A stretch of 64,000 bases of DNA from Alkalithermobacter paradoxus (GCA_002029295.1 MZGW01000005.1:1-64000); one strand, 5' to 3'. Positions 54,744 through 63,972 are shown, counted from the first letter of the stretch. Notes: generated by a model from the letters alone, not told the origin. Translations and numbers: made by a program.

Positions 54744-54857
54744 TATAAAAAAGTCTTTCTTCGAAAGATTTTAAAGGTAGACTTTTTTGAAATTCATAAC
54801 GGAAATTATAAATTATCCACAATTCAAAGAGTTTATAATTTTCTATTCGTTATAAAA
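54744..54857. repeat. 114-bp direct repeat, copy 2
   Basis: The second copy of the repeat at 52878-52991. Here the left inverted repeat is perfect (AAAAAAGTCT with AGACTTTTTT), a small hairpin TCTTTC/GAAAGA lies inside it, and ATAACG near the middle pairs with CGTTAT near the right end. It lies between the chemoreceptor promoter and the terminator of the next gene. Confidence 0.9.
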
Positions 54858-54887
54858 ACCGCAGTTATAAAACTAACTGCGGTTTTT
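54854..54887 (-). terminator. Terminator of the 212-residue membrane protein gene
   Basis: AAAAACCGCAGTTA and its complement with a six-base loop, T run on the minus strand. It shares a few bases with repeat copy 2 and with the stop codon. Confidence 0.85.
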
Positions 54888-55524
54888 ATATACTTCTTCT
54901 ATTACGATGTAAAAGTGCTAGTGAAATTAAAATAACACTACTAAAAGATATGATAATAGCAGTCTTATTGCTAGGTGATTCTGTTTCTAATTCATCTATA
55001 TTATTATCAGAAATATCAGTTTCTACAATGTCTTCTGAATATATTTCTTTAATACTTCCATCACTTTTTCTAATAAATACTTTTCCATTCTCGTAATAAA
55101 AGTCATTTTCTTTACATCCACTATTTATATAGTATTTAAATATAGCTCTATCTGGCCCTGATAAGCCATTTTGTATATCTAATGTTCTATAATCTAGTGA
55201 AGATACTTTGAAAATTCCCCATTTTAATATATAATTAGGCAGTTTTTTATCTAATGATGCTACTATATAATCCTCTTCTTTAAGTTCATGCAAATATACA
55301 TTTTGTGTATCATTTATATATATTCTTATTTCTTTACCTACAGATTTTCCATTTAATATTTTTTCTACGTTCACATCAATTCCTTTTTGATCTACTTTCT
55401 TTACAGTTCCTAATATTAAAGAATATTGATCACCATGCGTTAATCTATGTATTAGGTCTGCTCCATAAGTATTTGTAGATATAAATATTAATATAGAACA
55501 TAACGTAATTATAATTTTTTTCAT
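54886..55524 (-). CDS. Exported protein with C-terminal membrane anchor, unknown function
   Basis: A 212-residue protein. The signal peptide MKKIIITLCSILIFISTNTYG has a likely cut after TYG. A beta-rich ectodomain covers about 22-180 and includes SLILGTVKKVDQKGIDVNVE, similar to small OB-like surface domains. One membrane helix (about 188-206) with a basic tail (HRNRRS) ends the protein. This is a type I topology with most of the protein outside. I do not recognise a family. It stands alone, with its own terminator, downstream of rlmH but 104 bases away. AAAGGGGATAGAGT precedes the ATG. Confidence 0.7.
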   Translation of the reverse strand: MKKIIITLCSILIFISTNTYGADLIHRLTHGDQYSLILGTVKKVDQKGIDVNVEKILNGKSVGKEIRIYINDTQNVYLHELKEEDYIVASLDKKLPNYILKWGIFKVSSLDYRTLDIQNGLSGPDRAIFKYYINSGCKENDFYYENGKVFIRKSDGSIKEIYSEDIVETDISDNNIDELETESPSNKTAIIISFSSVILISLALLHRNRRSI

Positions 55525-55628
55525 ACTCTATCCCCTTTATTATTTGTATTAGAGTTTTCCCCTTACTTATTATATTCTACTAGATTAACCTTTCTACCTT
55601 GTTTTTTGTTAATTTCTTAAAGTCTATA

Positions 55629-56108
55629 TTACTTATGATATGGTTCACCCTTTATTATCCTAAAACTCCTGTATACCTGCTCTAATAATATGAGCCTCAT
55701 AAGCTGATGAGGGAAAGTCATCTTAGAAAAAGATAGCTTAAAGTTTGCTCTCTCTAAAACCTCATTTGACAGTCCTAAAGATCCTCCTATTATAAATGTT
55801 ACATTACTACTTCCTTGTATAGTCAAACTTTCAAGCTTCTTTGCAAGCTCTTCTGAAGATAAGTTCTTACCATCTATTGCTAGAGCAATTGCGTATGAAT
55901 TATCCTTAACATGAGATAGGATTTTCTTACCCTCTTTATCTTTTATGATCTCCATTTCTTTGTCGCTAAGATTTTCTGGAGCTTTCTCATCATCAATTTC
56001 TACTATTTCAAGTTTGCAGTATTTAGAAAGCCTCTTTGAAAATTCGTCTATTCCTAGCTTTAAATACTTTTCTTTGATCTTACCTACGGAAACTATCTTT
56101 ATATTCAT
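55629..56108 (-). CDS. rlmH: 23S rRNA pseudouridine-1915 N3-methyltransferase RlmH
   Basis: A 159-residue SPOUT methyltransferase of exact family length. The start is [17 protein letters not shown]. The knotted SAM-binding region has [13 protein letters not shown], and the C-terminus is the invariant [20 protein letters not shown] followed by PYHK. It methylates pseudouridine 1915 of 23S rRNA in assembled ribosomes. It is the last gene of the YycJ-HtrA-TPR-RlmH group, three bases after the TPR gene. Confidence 0.97.
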   Translation of the reverse strand: MNIKIVSVGKIKEKYLKLGIDEFSKRLSKYCKLEIVEIDDEKAPENLSDKEMEIIKDKEGKKILSHVKDNSYAIALAIDGKNLSSEELAKKLESLTIQGSSNVTFIIGGSLGLSNEVLERANFKLSFSKMTFPHQLMRLILLEQVYRSFRIIKGEPYHK

Positions 56109-56111
56109 TAT

Positions 56112-56663
56112 TTATTTCCTTCCATTTTTATAATTCATTATTACAAATCCTTTTAGCTGGGCCATTTTAACCTTATTGTATCCAAGCTTTATAGATTTTT
56201 TTAGATTCTCAAATGCTTTCTCTTCGTTGTCTTTTATGAGCTCTACTATGGCTAGGTTATAATAAGGAATGCAAAAATCCTTATCTTCATCTAATGATTT
56301 TTTGAAATAGTCCTCTGCTTTATTAAATAGTCTAGATTCTAAATAGCAAATTCCTATATTGTTGTATGATTTTGCTTTAAGATTGTGAGTATATACTCCA
56401 TAGTTAAAGAATCTAAGGTTATTTAGCCAAGGTTTCATTTCAAGATCTTTTAAAAAAGCTTCAAATTTGTCCGCTGCACTTTTGTACTGAAGCTTTGACA
56501 TTAATCTCTTTCCTTGGTAAAAATTCTTCCAAAAGTATCTTTCAACTATAAACCATGCTAAAAGTGGTATTAATATTAAATAATATTTTTTCTCAAAAAC
56601 TGCAAATATCATTATACTTACAATTATTAGATATATAAGTCTATTTATCAAAACTCTTTTCAT
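56112..56663 (-). CDS. TPR-like membrane-anchored protein
   Basis: About 183 residues. Two hydrophobic stretches near the N-terminus (about 5-40) are followed by TPR-type helices: SAADKFEAFL, then YNNIGICYLESRLFNKAEDYFKKSL and YYNLAIVELIKDNEEKAFENL. TPR repeats bind partner proteins. The partner is unknown, but HtrA and RlmH genes on either side suggest a membrane quality-control setting. ATG 56663 is preferred since GGAGG precedes it; the frame's first ATG lies upstream of this site. Confidence 0.7.
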   Translation of the reverse strand: MKRVLINRLIYLIIVSIMIFAVFEKKYYLILIPLLAWFIVERYFWKNFYQGKRLMSKLQYKSAADKFEAFLKDLEMKPWLNNLRFFNYGVYTHNLKAKSYNNIGICYLESRLFNKAEDYFKKSLDEDKDFCIPYYNLAIVELIKDNEEKAFENLKKSIKLGYNKVKMAQLKGFVIMNYKNGRK

Positions 56664-56677
56664 TTTATCCTCCATAA

Positions 56678-57763
56678 CTAGAACGTAACTTCTACATTCA
56701 TTGTCTTTCCTTCTCTATTTATTTTTATAATTGCTTTATCTGAAGGTCTGTATTTATATAGTTCTCTTACTAAACTACTCATATTTTTTATTTGTTTTCC
56801 ACCTACTTCTAAAATTACATCACCAGACCTAATTCCAGCTATATGTGCTGATGTTCCTCGAGAAACTTCAACTATATAAATTCCTTCATCTACAGAAAGT
56901 TTCGTTCCTGTTGCTTGTTCAAACACTCCTACGTCTACACCCTTTATACCAAGGTATACTCTTTGGAATTCTCCTTTAGCTATTATCTGGTCTACTATTG
57001 GTTTTGCTGTATTTATAGGTATAGCAAATCCAAGTCCTTCTCCACTTTGAATTTTAGCTGTATTTATACCTATTACTTGCCCAGATGAATTAAGTAGTGG
57101 TCCGCCACTATTTCCTGGGTTTATTGACGCATCTGTTTGCATAAGATCCTCTATTGATTCAGTTTGACTTATAGCTATGCTTCTATGTAATCCACTAATC
57201 ACTCCTTGAGTTAAAGATCTTTCAAATTCAAGTCCTAAAGGATTTCCTATTGCTATTGCTATATCTCCAACTTCTACGCTATCACTATCTCCTAATTCTG
57301 CTACATCTAAATCTTTCTTGTTAACTTTTATTACTGCTAAATCTAATGTCTTATCATACCAAACAACATCTGCTTCTTCTTTAGATCCATCAAAGAATAA
57401 AACGCTAACAGTTTGAGCATTCCCATCTCCTATAACATGTGAGTTTGTAAGTATGTATCCTTTTTCATTTACTATTACTCCTGTACCAACTCCACTCGAT
57501 CTTCTATTTCCAAAGAAAAAGTCTTTTTGAACTGTTACTGTTGTTATCCCTACTACCGATGGCATAGCTTTTTTAGCCACCGTCTTATATATACTTTCTT
57601 CTCTTATTTCATTTACTATTACAGTTTTTTGTTCACTGCCTTCATTAGTTGTATCAATATTATGTTCTTTTATTAAAAGATTTGGAGCTAAATACAATGT
57701 AAGCATACTTCCTATTATAGCCCCGATAATACCCATGAAAAAACTACTATATCCTCTTTTCAT
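56678..57763 (-). CDS. htrA: HtrA-type membrane-anchored serine protease
   Basis: A 361-residue S1C protease. An N-terminal helix (about 8-28) anchors it outside the membrane. The catalytic triad is H109 in TNSHVIG, D141 in LDLAVIK and S219 in NPGNSGGPL. A PDZ domain fills about 255-358. It degrades or refolds misfolded exported proteins. It begins 17 bases after the yycJ gene, and in many Firmicutes the yycJ-htrA pair follows the walRK cell-wall regulators. AGGAGGAATTTTT precedes the ATG. Confidence 0.95.
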   Translation of the reverse strand: MKRGYSSFFMGIIGAIIGSMLTLYLAPNLLIKEHNIDTTNEGSEQKTVIVNEIREESIYKTVAKKAMPSVVGITTVTVQKDFFFGNRRSSGVGTGVIVNEKGYILTNSHVIGDGNAQTVSVLFFDGSKEEADVVWYDKTLDLAVIKVNKKDLDVAELGDSDSVEVGDIAIAIGNPLGLEFERSLTQGVISGLHRSIAISQTESIEDLMQTDASINPGNSGGPLLNSSGQVIGINTAKIQSGEGLGFAIPINTAKPIVDQIIAKGEFQRVYLGIKGVDVGVFEQATGTKLSVDEGIYIVEVSRGTSAHIAGIRSGDVILEVGGKQIKNMSSLVRELYKYRPSDKAIIKINREGKTMNVEVTF

Positions 57764-57779
57764 AAAAATTCCTCCTAAC

Positions 57780-58574
57780 CTATACTATGCATAAATTTGA
57801 AGCTTCATTTCTATCTAGGACCTTAAGTTCTACATGTTTTCTTATATCTATATTCTTGCTCTTTAGTATTCCTTTTACTGTTTCGAATGCAAGTTCTGGA
57901 AAATTATTCTCTCTACTTAAATGAGCTAAAAATATTTTTTGTGTTCCTTTCTCTACTAACTCTAATGCGAATTTACCTGCATCTTCATTAGATAAATGTC
58001 CATTTTTAGATAATACTCTCCTTTTTAGATAATATGGATATGGTCCCATCTTAAGCATTTCAACATCATGATTTGATTCTAAAACAACTAATTTAGAGTT
58101 ATATATATTTTTTCTAATATTATCACATATATAACCTAAATCTGTAGCTATACTTATTTTTGTTTTTTCATCATCAAAGCTAAACGCTACTGGATCTACT
58201 GCGTCATGATGTATTGAAAAAGGAGTTATCTGAATATCATTTAATGAAAACTTAGTATTATTCTTGAATATGACTATGTTTTTTTCCTTAACATCTCCTA
58301 TTTTATCTTTCATAGCTTGAAACGTTTTTTCATTTGCGTATATTGGTATATCATATTTTCTCGATAGTATTCCTGCTCCTTTTATGTGATCACTATGCTC
58401 ATGAGTTATTAGTATTCCAGATACATTTTCTAAATTAACATCAAATTTCTCTAAATTTTCTTTTATTTTTTTTCCACTTAATCCAGCATCTACTAAAACT
58501 CCTGTATTTTTATATCCTACATAATGACAATTTCCCGAGCTTCCACTAGCAACTGATATATACTTAAAGTTCAT
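57780..58574 (-). CDS. yycJ: MBL-fold hydrolase YycJ/WalJ
   Basis: A 264-residue metallo-beta-lactamase-fold protein. The metal motif is THEHSDHIKG (HxHxDH), with SIHHDA, a later ATDLGY and VLESNHD. It is typical of YycJ/WalJ, a 5' exonuclease-like protein linked to DNA repair and cell-wall control in Firmicutes. It starts MNFKYISVASGSSGNCHYVG, diagnostic of the family. It is first in a tight group with htrA, TPR and rlmH. AAGGAAAATAT precedes the ATG. Confidence 0.93.
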   Translation of the reverse strand: MNFKYISVASGSSGNCHYVGYKNTGVLVDAGLSGKKIKENLEKFDVNLENVSGILITHEHSDHIKGAGILSRKYDIPIYANEKTFQAMKDKIGDVKEKNIVIFKNNTKFSLNDIQITPFSIHHDAVDPVAFSFDDEKTKISIATDLGYICDNIRKNIYNSKLVVLESNHDVEMLKMGPYPYYLKRRVLSKNGHLSNEDAGKFALELVEKGTQKIFLAHLSRENNFPELAFETVKGILKSKNIDIRKHVELKVLDRNEASNLCIV

Positions 58575-58606
58575 ATATTTTCCTTCTTTCTTTTATTATA
58601 AAACAA

Positions 58607-58640
58607 AAGACCCTAATTAAAGAATATAAAGGGTCTTGTT
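58607..58640 (-). terminator. Terminator of the M23 peptidase gene
   Basis: AAGACCCT pairs with AGGGTCTT around a 15-base A/T-rich loop, followed by TTGTTTTA on the minus strand. It separates the peptidase gene from the yycJ group. Confidence 0.7.
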
Positions 58641-58653
58641 TATAAAATATATT

Positions 58654-60009
58654 TTAGTATCTGACATGTTTTAGAGGATTTACAGGAGTTCCATTTTTTC
58701 TTACCTCAAAATGTAAATGTGGTCCTGTTGATCTACCTGTGTTACCTATAGTTGCAATAACTTGTCCTCTAGAAACTCTTTGTCCAACTCTAACATTTAT
58801 AGTATTGCAATGTGCATAATATGTTGTATATCCATTTTCATGATTTATTATTACTAACTTACCATAAGATCCTTGAACTCCAGCAAATGTTACTACTCCA
58901 CCATCCGCTGCAGCTATAGGAGTTCCTATAGGCCCTGCAACATCTATACCTTCATGCATTCTACCCCATCTTGGTCCAAATCTTGAAGTAAGCCTTCCCC
59001 TTGTTGGATTTATGAATGCTCCAAAAGCCATAGTTGATGGTCTTTGCTTTGTTCCTGTTAGTATTATTTGATCCTGAGGTTTATCTATAATCTTTTCACT
59101 TAGTATATTCTTAGTTTCTACTACTCCGTTTACTTTAATAATTTCAGCTTCTACTTTTCTTCTACCTTCTTTACCAACTACCTTTACTTTCTTTTCTCCT
59201 TTGAAAAGAGCGTTAGTTTCTTCTTGAGTAACTTTGTAAGGTAATCTCTCCTCGTAAGATGCTATTTCTACAGTTTTAAAGCTTATGTACGGCTTCAATG
59301 TAGATATAGTAATTTCCTGTCCTATTTTAAGTCTTTCTACATTTATATCTGGATTTGCCTTTTCTATGTCCTCTACGCTTATATTAAGCTTTCTAGATAT
59401 AGTCCAAGCACTATCTCCTTCTTGTACTTCGTACGTCTCTACACTATCACTACCTAGCAATATATAGTTATACGCTGATTCTATATTTTTTATATCTGTA
59501 ATTTTTGTTTCAACTTGTACTATCTCAACTTCCTCTAAGAAAGAAGCTTCTTTTACGTCTTCACCTTCTATAGTTTCCATATAATAGTCTTTAATTTTAT
59601 TTATGACAGTTTCAGCTTCACTTTCATTTTTTAGAAATGCTACGTGCTTTCCATTTACACTAATAGCAGCTGCGTGTGCTTTAAGGTCAATTTTACTATC
59701 AAGTCTTTCTTTTATCATTCCGATAGATGTTATTTTATCTTTTGGTACTCTAACTGAATTAAATGTTATATCTTGATCTATCGTTATATCGTTCTTAAAT
59801 TCTTCAGATATAGAATCTTTTATTTCTTTAATTAAATCGTACACAACTCTTTTATTTTGAACTATTCCTATTTTTTCTCCATCTATCTTCACTTCATAGG
59901 ATATTCCTGTTGAATATATAGCTGCTCCTGTAAATATAGTTATAAATAAAACTAGAATATATATTAAGTTTTTCTTCTTTAGTTCCTTTATACTTTTTAT
60001 ATTAATCAT
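58654..60009 (-). CDS. LysM-G5-M23 cell-wall endopeptidase
   Basis: A 451-residue surface protein. A membrane helix (about 14-33) is followed by a helical region. A LysM domain (about 192-236, VQEGDSAWTISRKLNI...LKIGQEITI) and a G5 domain (about 243-315) come next. An M23 peptidase domain (about 335-450) ends it, with the zinc motifs HEGIDVAG and GPHLHFEV plus YYAHC. It cuts peptide cross-bridges in peptidoglycan. The layout resembles spore or vegetative wall hydrolases of clostridia. GGGAGGAACAAACTT precedes the ATG. Confidence 0.93.
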   Translation of the reverse strand: MINIKSIKELKKKNLIYILVLFITIFTGAAIYSTGISYEVKIDGEKIGIVQNKRVVYDLIKEIKDSISEEFKNDITIDQDITFNSVRVPKDKITSIGMIKERLDSKIDLKAHAAAISVNGKHVAFLKNESEAETVINKIKDYYMETIEGEDVKEASFLEEVEIVQVETKITDIKNIESAYNYILLGSDSVETYEVQEGDSAWTISRKLNISVEDIEKANPDINVERLKIGQEITISTLKPYISFKTVEIASYEERLPYKVTQEETNALFKGEKKVKVVGKEGRRKVEAEIIKVNGVVETKNILSEKIIDKPQDQIILTGTKQRPSTMAFGAFINPTRGRLTSRFGPRWGRMHEGIDVAGPIGTPIAAADGGVVTFAGVQGSYGKLVIINHENGYTTYYAHCNTINVRVGQRVSRGQVIATIGNTGRSTGPHLHFEVRKNGTPVNPLKHVRY

Positions 60010-60073
60010 AAGTTTGTTCCTCCCTTAAAGACTCACCTTTGTATTATAACAAATAATTCTTGTTATTTTCAAG

Positions 60074-61534
60074 TTAAATATTGGTATTGGTTATGTTCTT
60101 CCTACTTATTCCATGATTTTTCCAGATTTCGAAAAAGTCCTCTGACGTTACATTTTTATATTTATTTTTTTCGTAATAGTCTCTTAAAGTATTGAAAAAT
60201 ACTTCATCTCCCACTTCTTTTCTAAGAGTATCAATAAGTAGTGCTCCTTTACTATAAACATGTAAACTGTATTCAAGAGAGTTATTAAATTCAAGTGTAC
60301 TTTTGAATATATTTTTCATACTTTTGCCGTATGTTCTTAATTTTATTTCGTCTAACAATTTTTGTTTTGTTTCGTGTCCATATTTCTTTTCGAAATATAG
60401 TAAAGTTGAATATTCTGTCAATGCTTCATCTAGCCAAGGTTCAGTTATTTCATTATTTCCTACAACTGAATACCACCACTGATGAGCTGTTTCATGAGCT
60501 ATCACATACTCTAAAAAAAACATTTCACTTTCATTGTATAATGTTTTGTCTATCATAACTAGATTTGGATACTCCATACCCCCTATGAAAAAGTCACAAG
60601 CAACTACCGAATATGTTTCATACGGATATTCTCCAAATAATTCATTAAATATTTTTAGTGAATCTACTGCCATCATTAATGATTCTTTACCCATTTTATT
60701 AAAATAGTAGCTATAAACAGTTGTATTCCCTACTTTTTGCTCTAGAATATTAAATTTATCACTAGCTATAATAGCAAAACTTCTAACCTTATCAGCTTTT
60801 ATATTGTATTCTTTAATATCAGATTTTATGATTTTGTCTTTTATTAATCCAGTTGTTGCTATTTCATATTTTGAAGGAATCTGTATATTTACTTCAAAGT
60901 TACTTACATCACTATAGAATGGATCTCCTATTGCTTCATAGCTTTTAATATTCCAGCCATTGTTATCATACACACAAGCTATAGGATAAAAATTTGTTAT
61001 ATTAAGTGTATTCTCTCCATACCCGAATCTTCCTAAAGAGTTTGGAAGCTTTACTTCATACTCAAGTATAATAGTAGTTTCTTCTAAGGGGTTTAGCTTA
61101 TACCCTAAGTCTATTTCTAATATATCTTTCTTAGATCCCATTATTTTGTGTTTTAAATTATAGTTTTTCCCTAATATTCTATTAATATTTATGTATCCTT
61201 CATCAAATCCATTTGGATAAGCATATTTAAACTCTTCCTTCTCGAATGGAGCATACTTTTCTTTTGAAAAAGCATTTGGATATATGTGAAAATATATTTT
61301 ATCTATGCTTTTATCTGAGTTGTTAACATATGTAACTTTTTGATTTGCTATTATAGTTTTTTCTTCATCATTTAGTTTAAGATTTATTACATAGTTATTA
61401 AGTTTTTTTGTTTCTTCCAATTTAATTGTTCCTATATTAGAATTAAATACATTGAAAGAAAGTAATATTAATGAAATCAAACATAATACTGATAATGAAA
61501 TTATCATCTTTTTCTTATTAAGTAATATTATCAA
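60074..61534 (-). CDS. M1-family zinc aminopeptidase-like protein
   Basis: A 486-residue protein. An N-terminal membrane helix (about 10-28) is followed by a beta-sandwich like that of M1 aminopeptidases, then a catalytic domain. This domain has GGMEYPNLV (the GxMEN-like motif) and HETAHQWW (the HExxH zinc site), with the third ligand Glu in WLDEALTEY. It should be anchored outside the cell and release N-terminal amino acids from peptides. The start is a TTG placed eight bases after AAAGGGGG. It lies 64 bases upstream of the M23 gene on the same strand and diverges from dnaD. Confidence 0.87.
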   Translation of the reverse strand: MIILLNKKKMIISLSVLCLISLILLSFNVFNSNIGTIKLEETKKLNNYVINLKLNDEEKTIIANQKVTYVNNSDKSIDKIYFHIYPNAFSKEKYAPFEKEEFKYAYPNGFDEGYININRILGKNYNLKHKIMGSKKDILEIDLGYKLNPLEETTIILEYEVKLPNSLGRFGYGENTLNITNFYPIACVYDNNGWNIKSYEAIGDPFYSDVSNFEVNIQIPSKYEIATTGLIKDKIIKSDIKEYNIKADKVRSFAIIASDKFNILEQKVGNTTVYSYYFNKMGKESLMMAVDSLKIFNELFGEYPYETYSVVACDFFIGGMEYPNLVMIDKTLYNESEMFFLEYVIAHETAHQWWYSVVGNNEITEPWLDEALTEYSTLLYFEKKYGHETKQKLLDEIKLRTYGKSMKNIFKSTLEFNNSLEYSLHVYSKGALLIDTLRKEVGDEVFFNTLRDYYEKNKYKNVTSEDFFEIWKNHGISRKNITNTNI

Positions 61535-61594
61535 ACCTATATCCCCCTTTATTATTTAATACTATTTTTTACAGAACTTATACTTTCATCATTG

Positions 61595-61603
61595 TGATAT
61601 AAT
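61595..61603 (+). promoter_or_regulatory. Possible promoter of the DnaD-like gene
   Basis: Extended -10 TGATATAAT (61595-61603), 18 bases before the start codon. The transcript would begin at or just before the ribosome binding site. No clear -35. Confidence 0.4.
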
Positions 61604-61620
61604 GATATTGAGGTGATTTT

Positions 61621-62664
61621 ATGTTCTTTAGAGAAATAAATGAAATAGACTTAGGTGAAACACCTATTGATAATATATTTATAGATATATTTATGCCAAT
61701 GGCAAATGGAGCATACGTAAAAGTTTATATTTTGGGATATAGATATACTTTAGATCCTTCTTCTAACTGTAGTGTAACAAATCAAACGCTAGCTAAAAAT
61801 TTAAACATACCTCTTATAGATGTATTAGCTGCATGGGATTTCTGGGAGGAAAAAGGTCTAATAAAAAAACATATAGATCCTTCAAAAGATGATTGGAATT
61901 ATTCTGTTGAATTTCTAAATCTTAAGAGATTATACGTAGAAAATATGTTCAAAGATAGTGAGCCTAAAAAAAATAAGGCTACTGCAGATGAGCTATTTTC
62001 TATTAATGAAAATCCTAACATCAGTAAAATGTTTAATAGATTAAATGAAATAATAAGTAGACCCTTAGTTCCTAACGAAAAAATACAAATACTAGATATA
62101 ATGGAGAAATATAATATGTCTTCTGATATGATTATTACAGCATACTCGTACGCAAAGGAAAAAAAGGGTGTCAAAAGCGTAAAGTTTGTTGAAGGTATAA
62201 TCAGGAACTGGTATGATGCAAAAATATACACTCCAAAAGACCTTGAAGAATACTTTGCTAGACGCTCTGAGAGGTTTGGACTTTATAAAATGGTATTTAA
62301 GGAACTAGGATTTTCTAGAGAGCCATCCGTTGAAGAAAAAAGGGTCATGAGTTCTTGGATAGATGAGCTAAAATTTGATGATGAAATTATACTCAAAGCT
62401 TGTTCTAAATCAAAAAATACTTCAACTCCATCAATTGCATTTATAGATGGAATTTTGAAAAGTTGGTATAGAAAAGGCTTTAAATCACTAAGTGATATTG
62501 AGAGTGAAGCTTTAGAAAGAAATAAAAATATCCCTAAACAAGAAGTAAGTAAAAATGTTCAAGTAAAGACTAAGTTTCATAATTTTGAACAAAGAACTTC
62601 TAATTATACACCTGAGGAACTAGAAAAAATAATTTTAGAAAATCAGAAGAAGAAATTTAAGTAG
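61621..62664 (+). CDS. dnaD: DnaD domain replication protein
   Basis: A 347-residue protein. An N-terminal winged-helix part (about 1-95, ending WDFWEEKGLIKKH) is followed by two DnaD/DnaB-type C-terminal domains. These are at about 145-205 (ending FVEGIIRNWYDAKIYT) and 225-290 (ending FIDGILKSWYRKGFKS). Such proteins remodel DNA and help load the replicative helicase at the origin or at stalled forks in Firmicutes. It is followed eight bases later by a DnaC-like loader gene, a pairing seen in clostridia. GAGGTGATTTT precedes the ATG. Confidence 0.92.
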   Translation: MFFREINEIDLGETPIDNIFIDIFMPMANGAYVKVYILGYRYTLDPSSNCSVTNQTLAKNLNIPLIDVLAAWDFWEEKGLIKKHIDPSKDDWNYSVEFLNLKRLYVENMFKDSEPKKNKATADELFSINENPNISKMFNRLNEIISRPLVPNEKIQILDIMEKYNMSSDMIITAYSYAKEKKGVKSVKFVEGIIRNWYDAKIYTPKDLEEYFARRSERFGLYKMVFKELGFSREPSVEEKRVMSSWIDELKFDDEIILKACSKSKNTSTPSIAFIDGILKSWYRKGFKSLSDIESEALERNKNIPKQEVSKNVQVKTKFHNFEQRTSNYTPEELEKIILENQKKKFK

Positions 62665-62672
62665 GTGATTAA

Positions 62673-63662
62673 ATGAATACGGATATACTAAAACAAATTC
62701 TTTTAGACTATGAAAAGCTTCGTGATAAGCATAAAATAGAATTAGATAGAAGAAAAAAGGAAGTATATGATAAAATTCCAAAAATAAAAGAGATAGATGA
62801 TGAAATCTTTAAAATAGGTTTAAAACTTGCTAAATCTGTACTTCAATTTCCAGATGAAAGAGATCTTGTAGTAGAAAATTGTAAAACTCAAATGAATACA
62901 CTAAGCAAACATAAAAGTGAGCTTATGGAAGCTAATGGTTATCCTATCAATTATTTAGATATTGAGTATGTATGCAATAATTGCAAAGATACAGCTTTCC
63001 TAGATGATGGAAGTAAGTGTGCTTGTCTTAATCAAAAGCTTATAACTTTAGCATATAAAACTTCTAATCTCTCTAAGGTTTTAGAAAAGGAAAATTTTAA
63101 TACATTTAATGAAGATTTATTCTCAGACCAAAAAACACCTGGAGAGGATGTATCCCCTAGAGAAAACATATGGAATATATACTCTATATGCGAAAGCTTT
63201 ATACTTAATTTTGATAAAGATAATGGAGAGAATCTTCTCTTTTATGGAACTACTGGTCTTGGTAAAACTTTTATGTGTAACTGTATAGCAAAAGAACTTT
63301 TAGATAAAGGCAAGATAGTTATATACCAAACTGCATTTAGAATACTTGAAATAATAGAAGAATACAAGTTTAGAAAAGAAAATAGTCCTTTAAGCAGAGA
63401 AAATTACAAACTTTTGTTTGATTGTGACCTTCTAGTTATAGATGATTTAGGTACAGAAGTTACTAACTCATTTACTAATAGCGAGATATTCAATATTGTT
63501 AATACAAGGCTTATACAAGGAAAGAAAACAATAATTTCAACAAATCTATCTCCTATGGAGATTGCAAATACGTATACTGATAGAATTTTTTCTAGGATAT
63601 TTTCTAGTTTTAGAATTCTAAAATTCTATGGACAAGATTTAAGGTGGGAAAAAAGAGCTTAA
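62673..63662 (+). CDS. dnaC: DnaC/DnaI-like helicase loader ATPase
   Basis: A 329-residue AAA+ protein. An N-terminal helical part (about 1-85) is followed by a zinc-binding Cys cluster (VCNNCKDTAF and CACLNQK, about 93-115). The ATPase domain has Walker A YGTTGLGKTF (about 190-200), Walker B LLVIDDLG and an Arg finger in RIFSRIFSS. It should place the DnaB-type helicase on DNA together with the DnaD protein encoded upstream. AGGTGATTAA precedes the ATG. Symbol usage differs between species (dnaC or dnaI). Confidence 0.92.
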   Translation: MNTDILKQILLDYEKLRDKHKIELDRRKKEVYDKIPKIKEIDDEIFKIGLKLAKSVLQFPDERDLVVENCKTQMNTLSKHKSELMEANGYPINYLDIEYVCNNCKDTAFLDDGSKCACLNQKLITLAYKTSNLSKVLEKENFNTFNEDLFSDQKTPGEDVSPRENIWNIYSICESFILNFDKDNGENLLFYGTTGLGKTFMCNCIAKELLDKGKIVIYQTAFRILEIIEEYKFRKENSPLSRENYKLLFDCDLLVIDDLGTEVTNSFTNSEIFNIVNTRLIQGKKTIISTNLSPMEIANTYTDRIFSRIFSSFRILKFYGQDLRWEKRA

Positions 63663-63684
63663 GTTTAAACTTAGGCTCTTTTTA
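63651..63684 (+). terminator. Terminator of the dnaD-dnaC operon
   Basis: AAAAAGAGC with TTAAGTTT inside pairs with AAACTTAG and GCTCTTTTT (one mismatch), followed by T residues. It begins inside the end of the coding region. Confidence 0.85.
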
Positions 63685-63690
63685 TGCAGA

Positions 63691-63720
63691 AAAAACCTTA
63701 AGACTAAAGTCTTAAGGTTT
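63691..63720 (-). terminator. Terminator of the tRNA operon
   Basis: AACCTTAAGACT-AA-AGTCTTAAGGTT, then six T on the minus strand, right after the tRNA-Thr gene. Confidence 0.9.
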
Positions 63721-63723
63721 GAT

Positions 63724-63799
63724 TGGAGCTGGTGATGGGACTCGAACCCGCAACCTGCTGATTACAAGTCAGCTGCTCTGCCAATTGAGCTACACCAGC
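63724..63799 (-). tRNA. tRNA-Thr (anticodon TGT)
   Basis: 76 bases with encoded CCA. The acceptor stem GCTGGTG pairs with CACCAGC, discriminator T. The anticodon loop is CTTGTAA, and the T arm has GGTTCGAGTCC. It is the last gene of a cluster transcribed leftward. Confidence 0.97.
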
Positions 63800-63809
63800 A
63801 TATTAAATT

Positions 63810-63886
63810 TGGCGACCTGGAAGGGACTCGAACCCTCGACCTCCAGCGTGACAGGCTGGCATTCTAACCAACTGAACTACCAGGCC
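63810..63886 (-). tRNA. tRNA-Asp (anticodon GTC)
   Basis: 77 bases with encoded CCA. The acceptor stem GGCCTGG pairs with CCAGGTC (one G-U pair), discriminator G. The anticodon loop is CTGTCAC, and the T arm has GGTTCGAGTCC. Confidence 0.97.
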
Positions 63887-63891
63887 AATTT

Positions 63892-63967
63892 TGGTGGGAT
63901 CAACAGGGATCGAACCTGTGACCCCCTGCTTGTAAGGCAGGTGCTCTCCCAGCTGAGCTATGATCCC
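63892..63967 (-). tRNA. tRNA-Val (anticodon TAC)
   Basis: 76 bases with encoded CCA. The acceptor stem GGGATCA pairs with TGATCCC, discriminator A. The anticodon loop is CTTACAA, and the T arm has GGTTCGATCC. Confidence 0.97.
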
Positions 63968-63972
63968 AAAAT

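Noticed and set aside
52878..54857. A CRISPR array or integron-like unit
   Set aside because: There are only two repeats, 1.9 kb apart, with a full gene between them. No spacers, cas genes or integrase.
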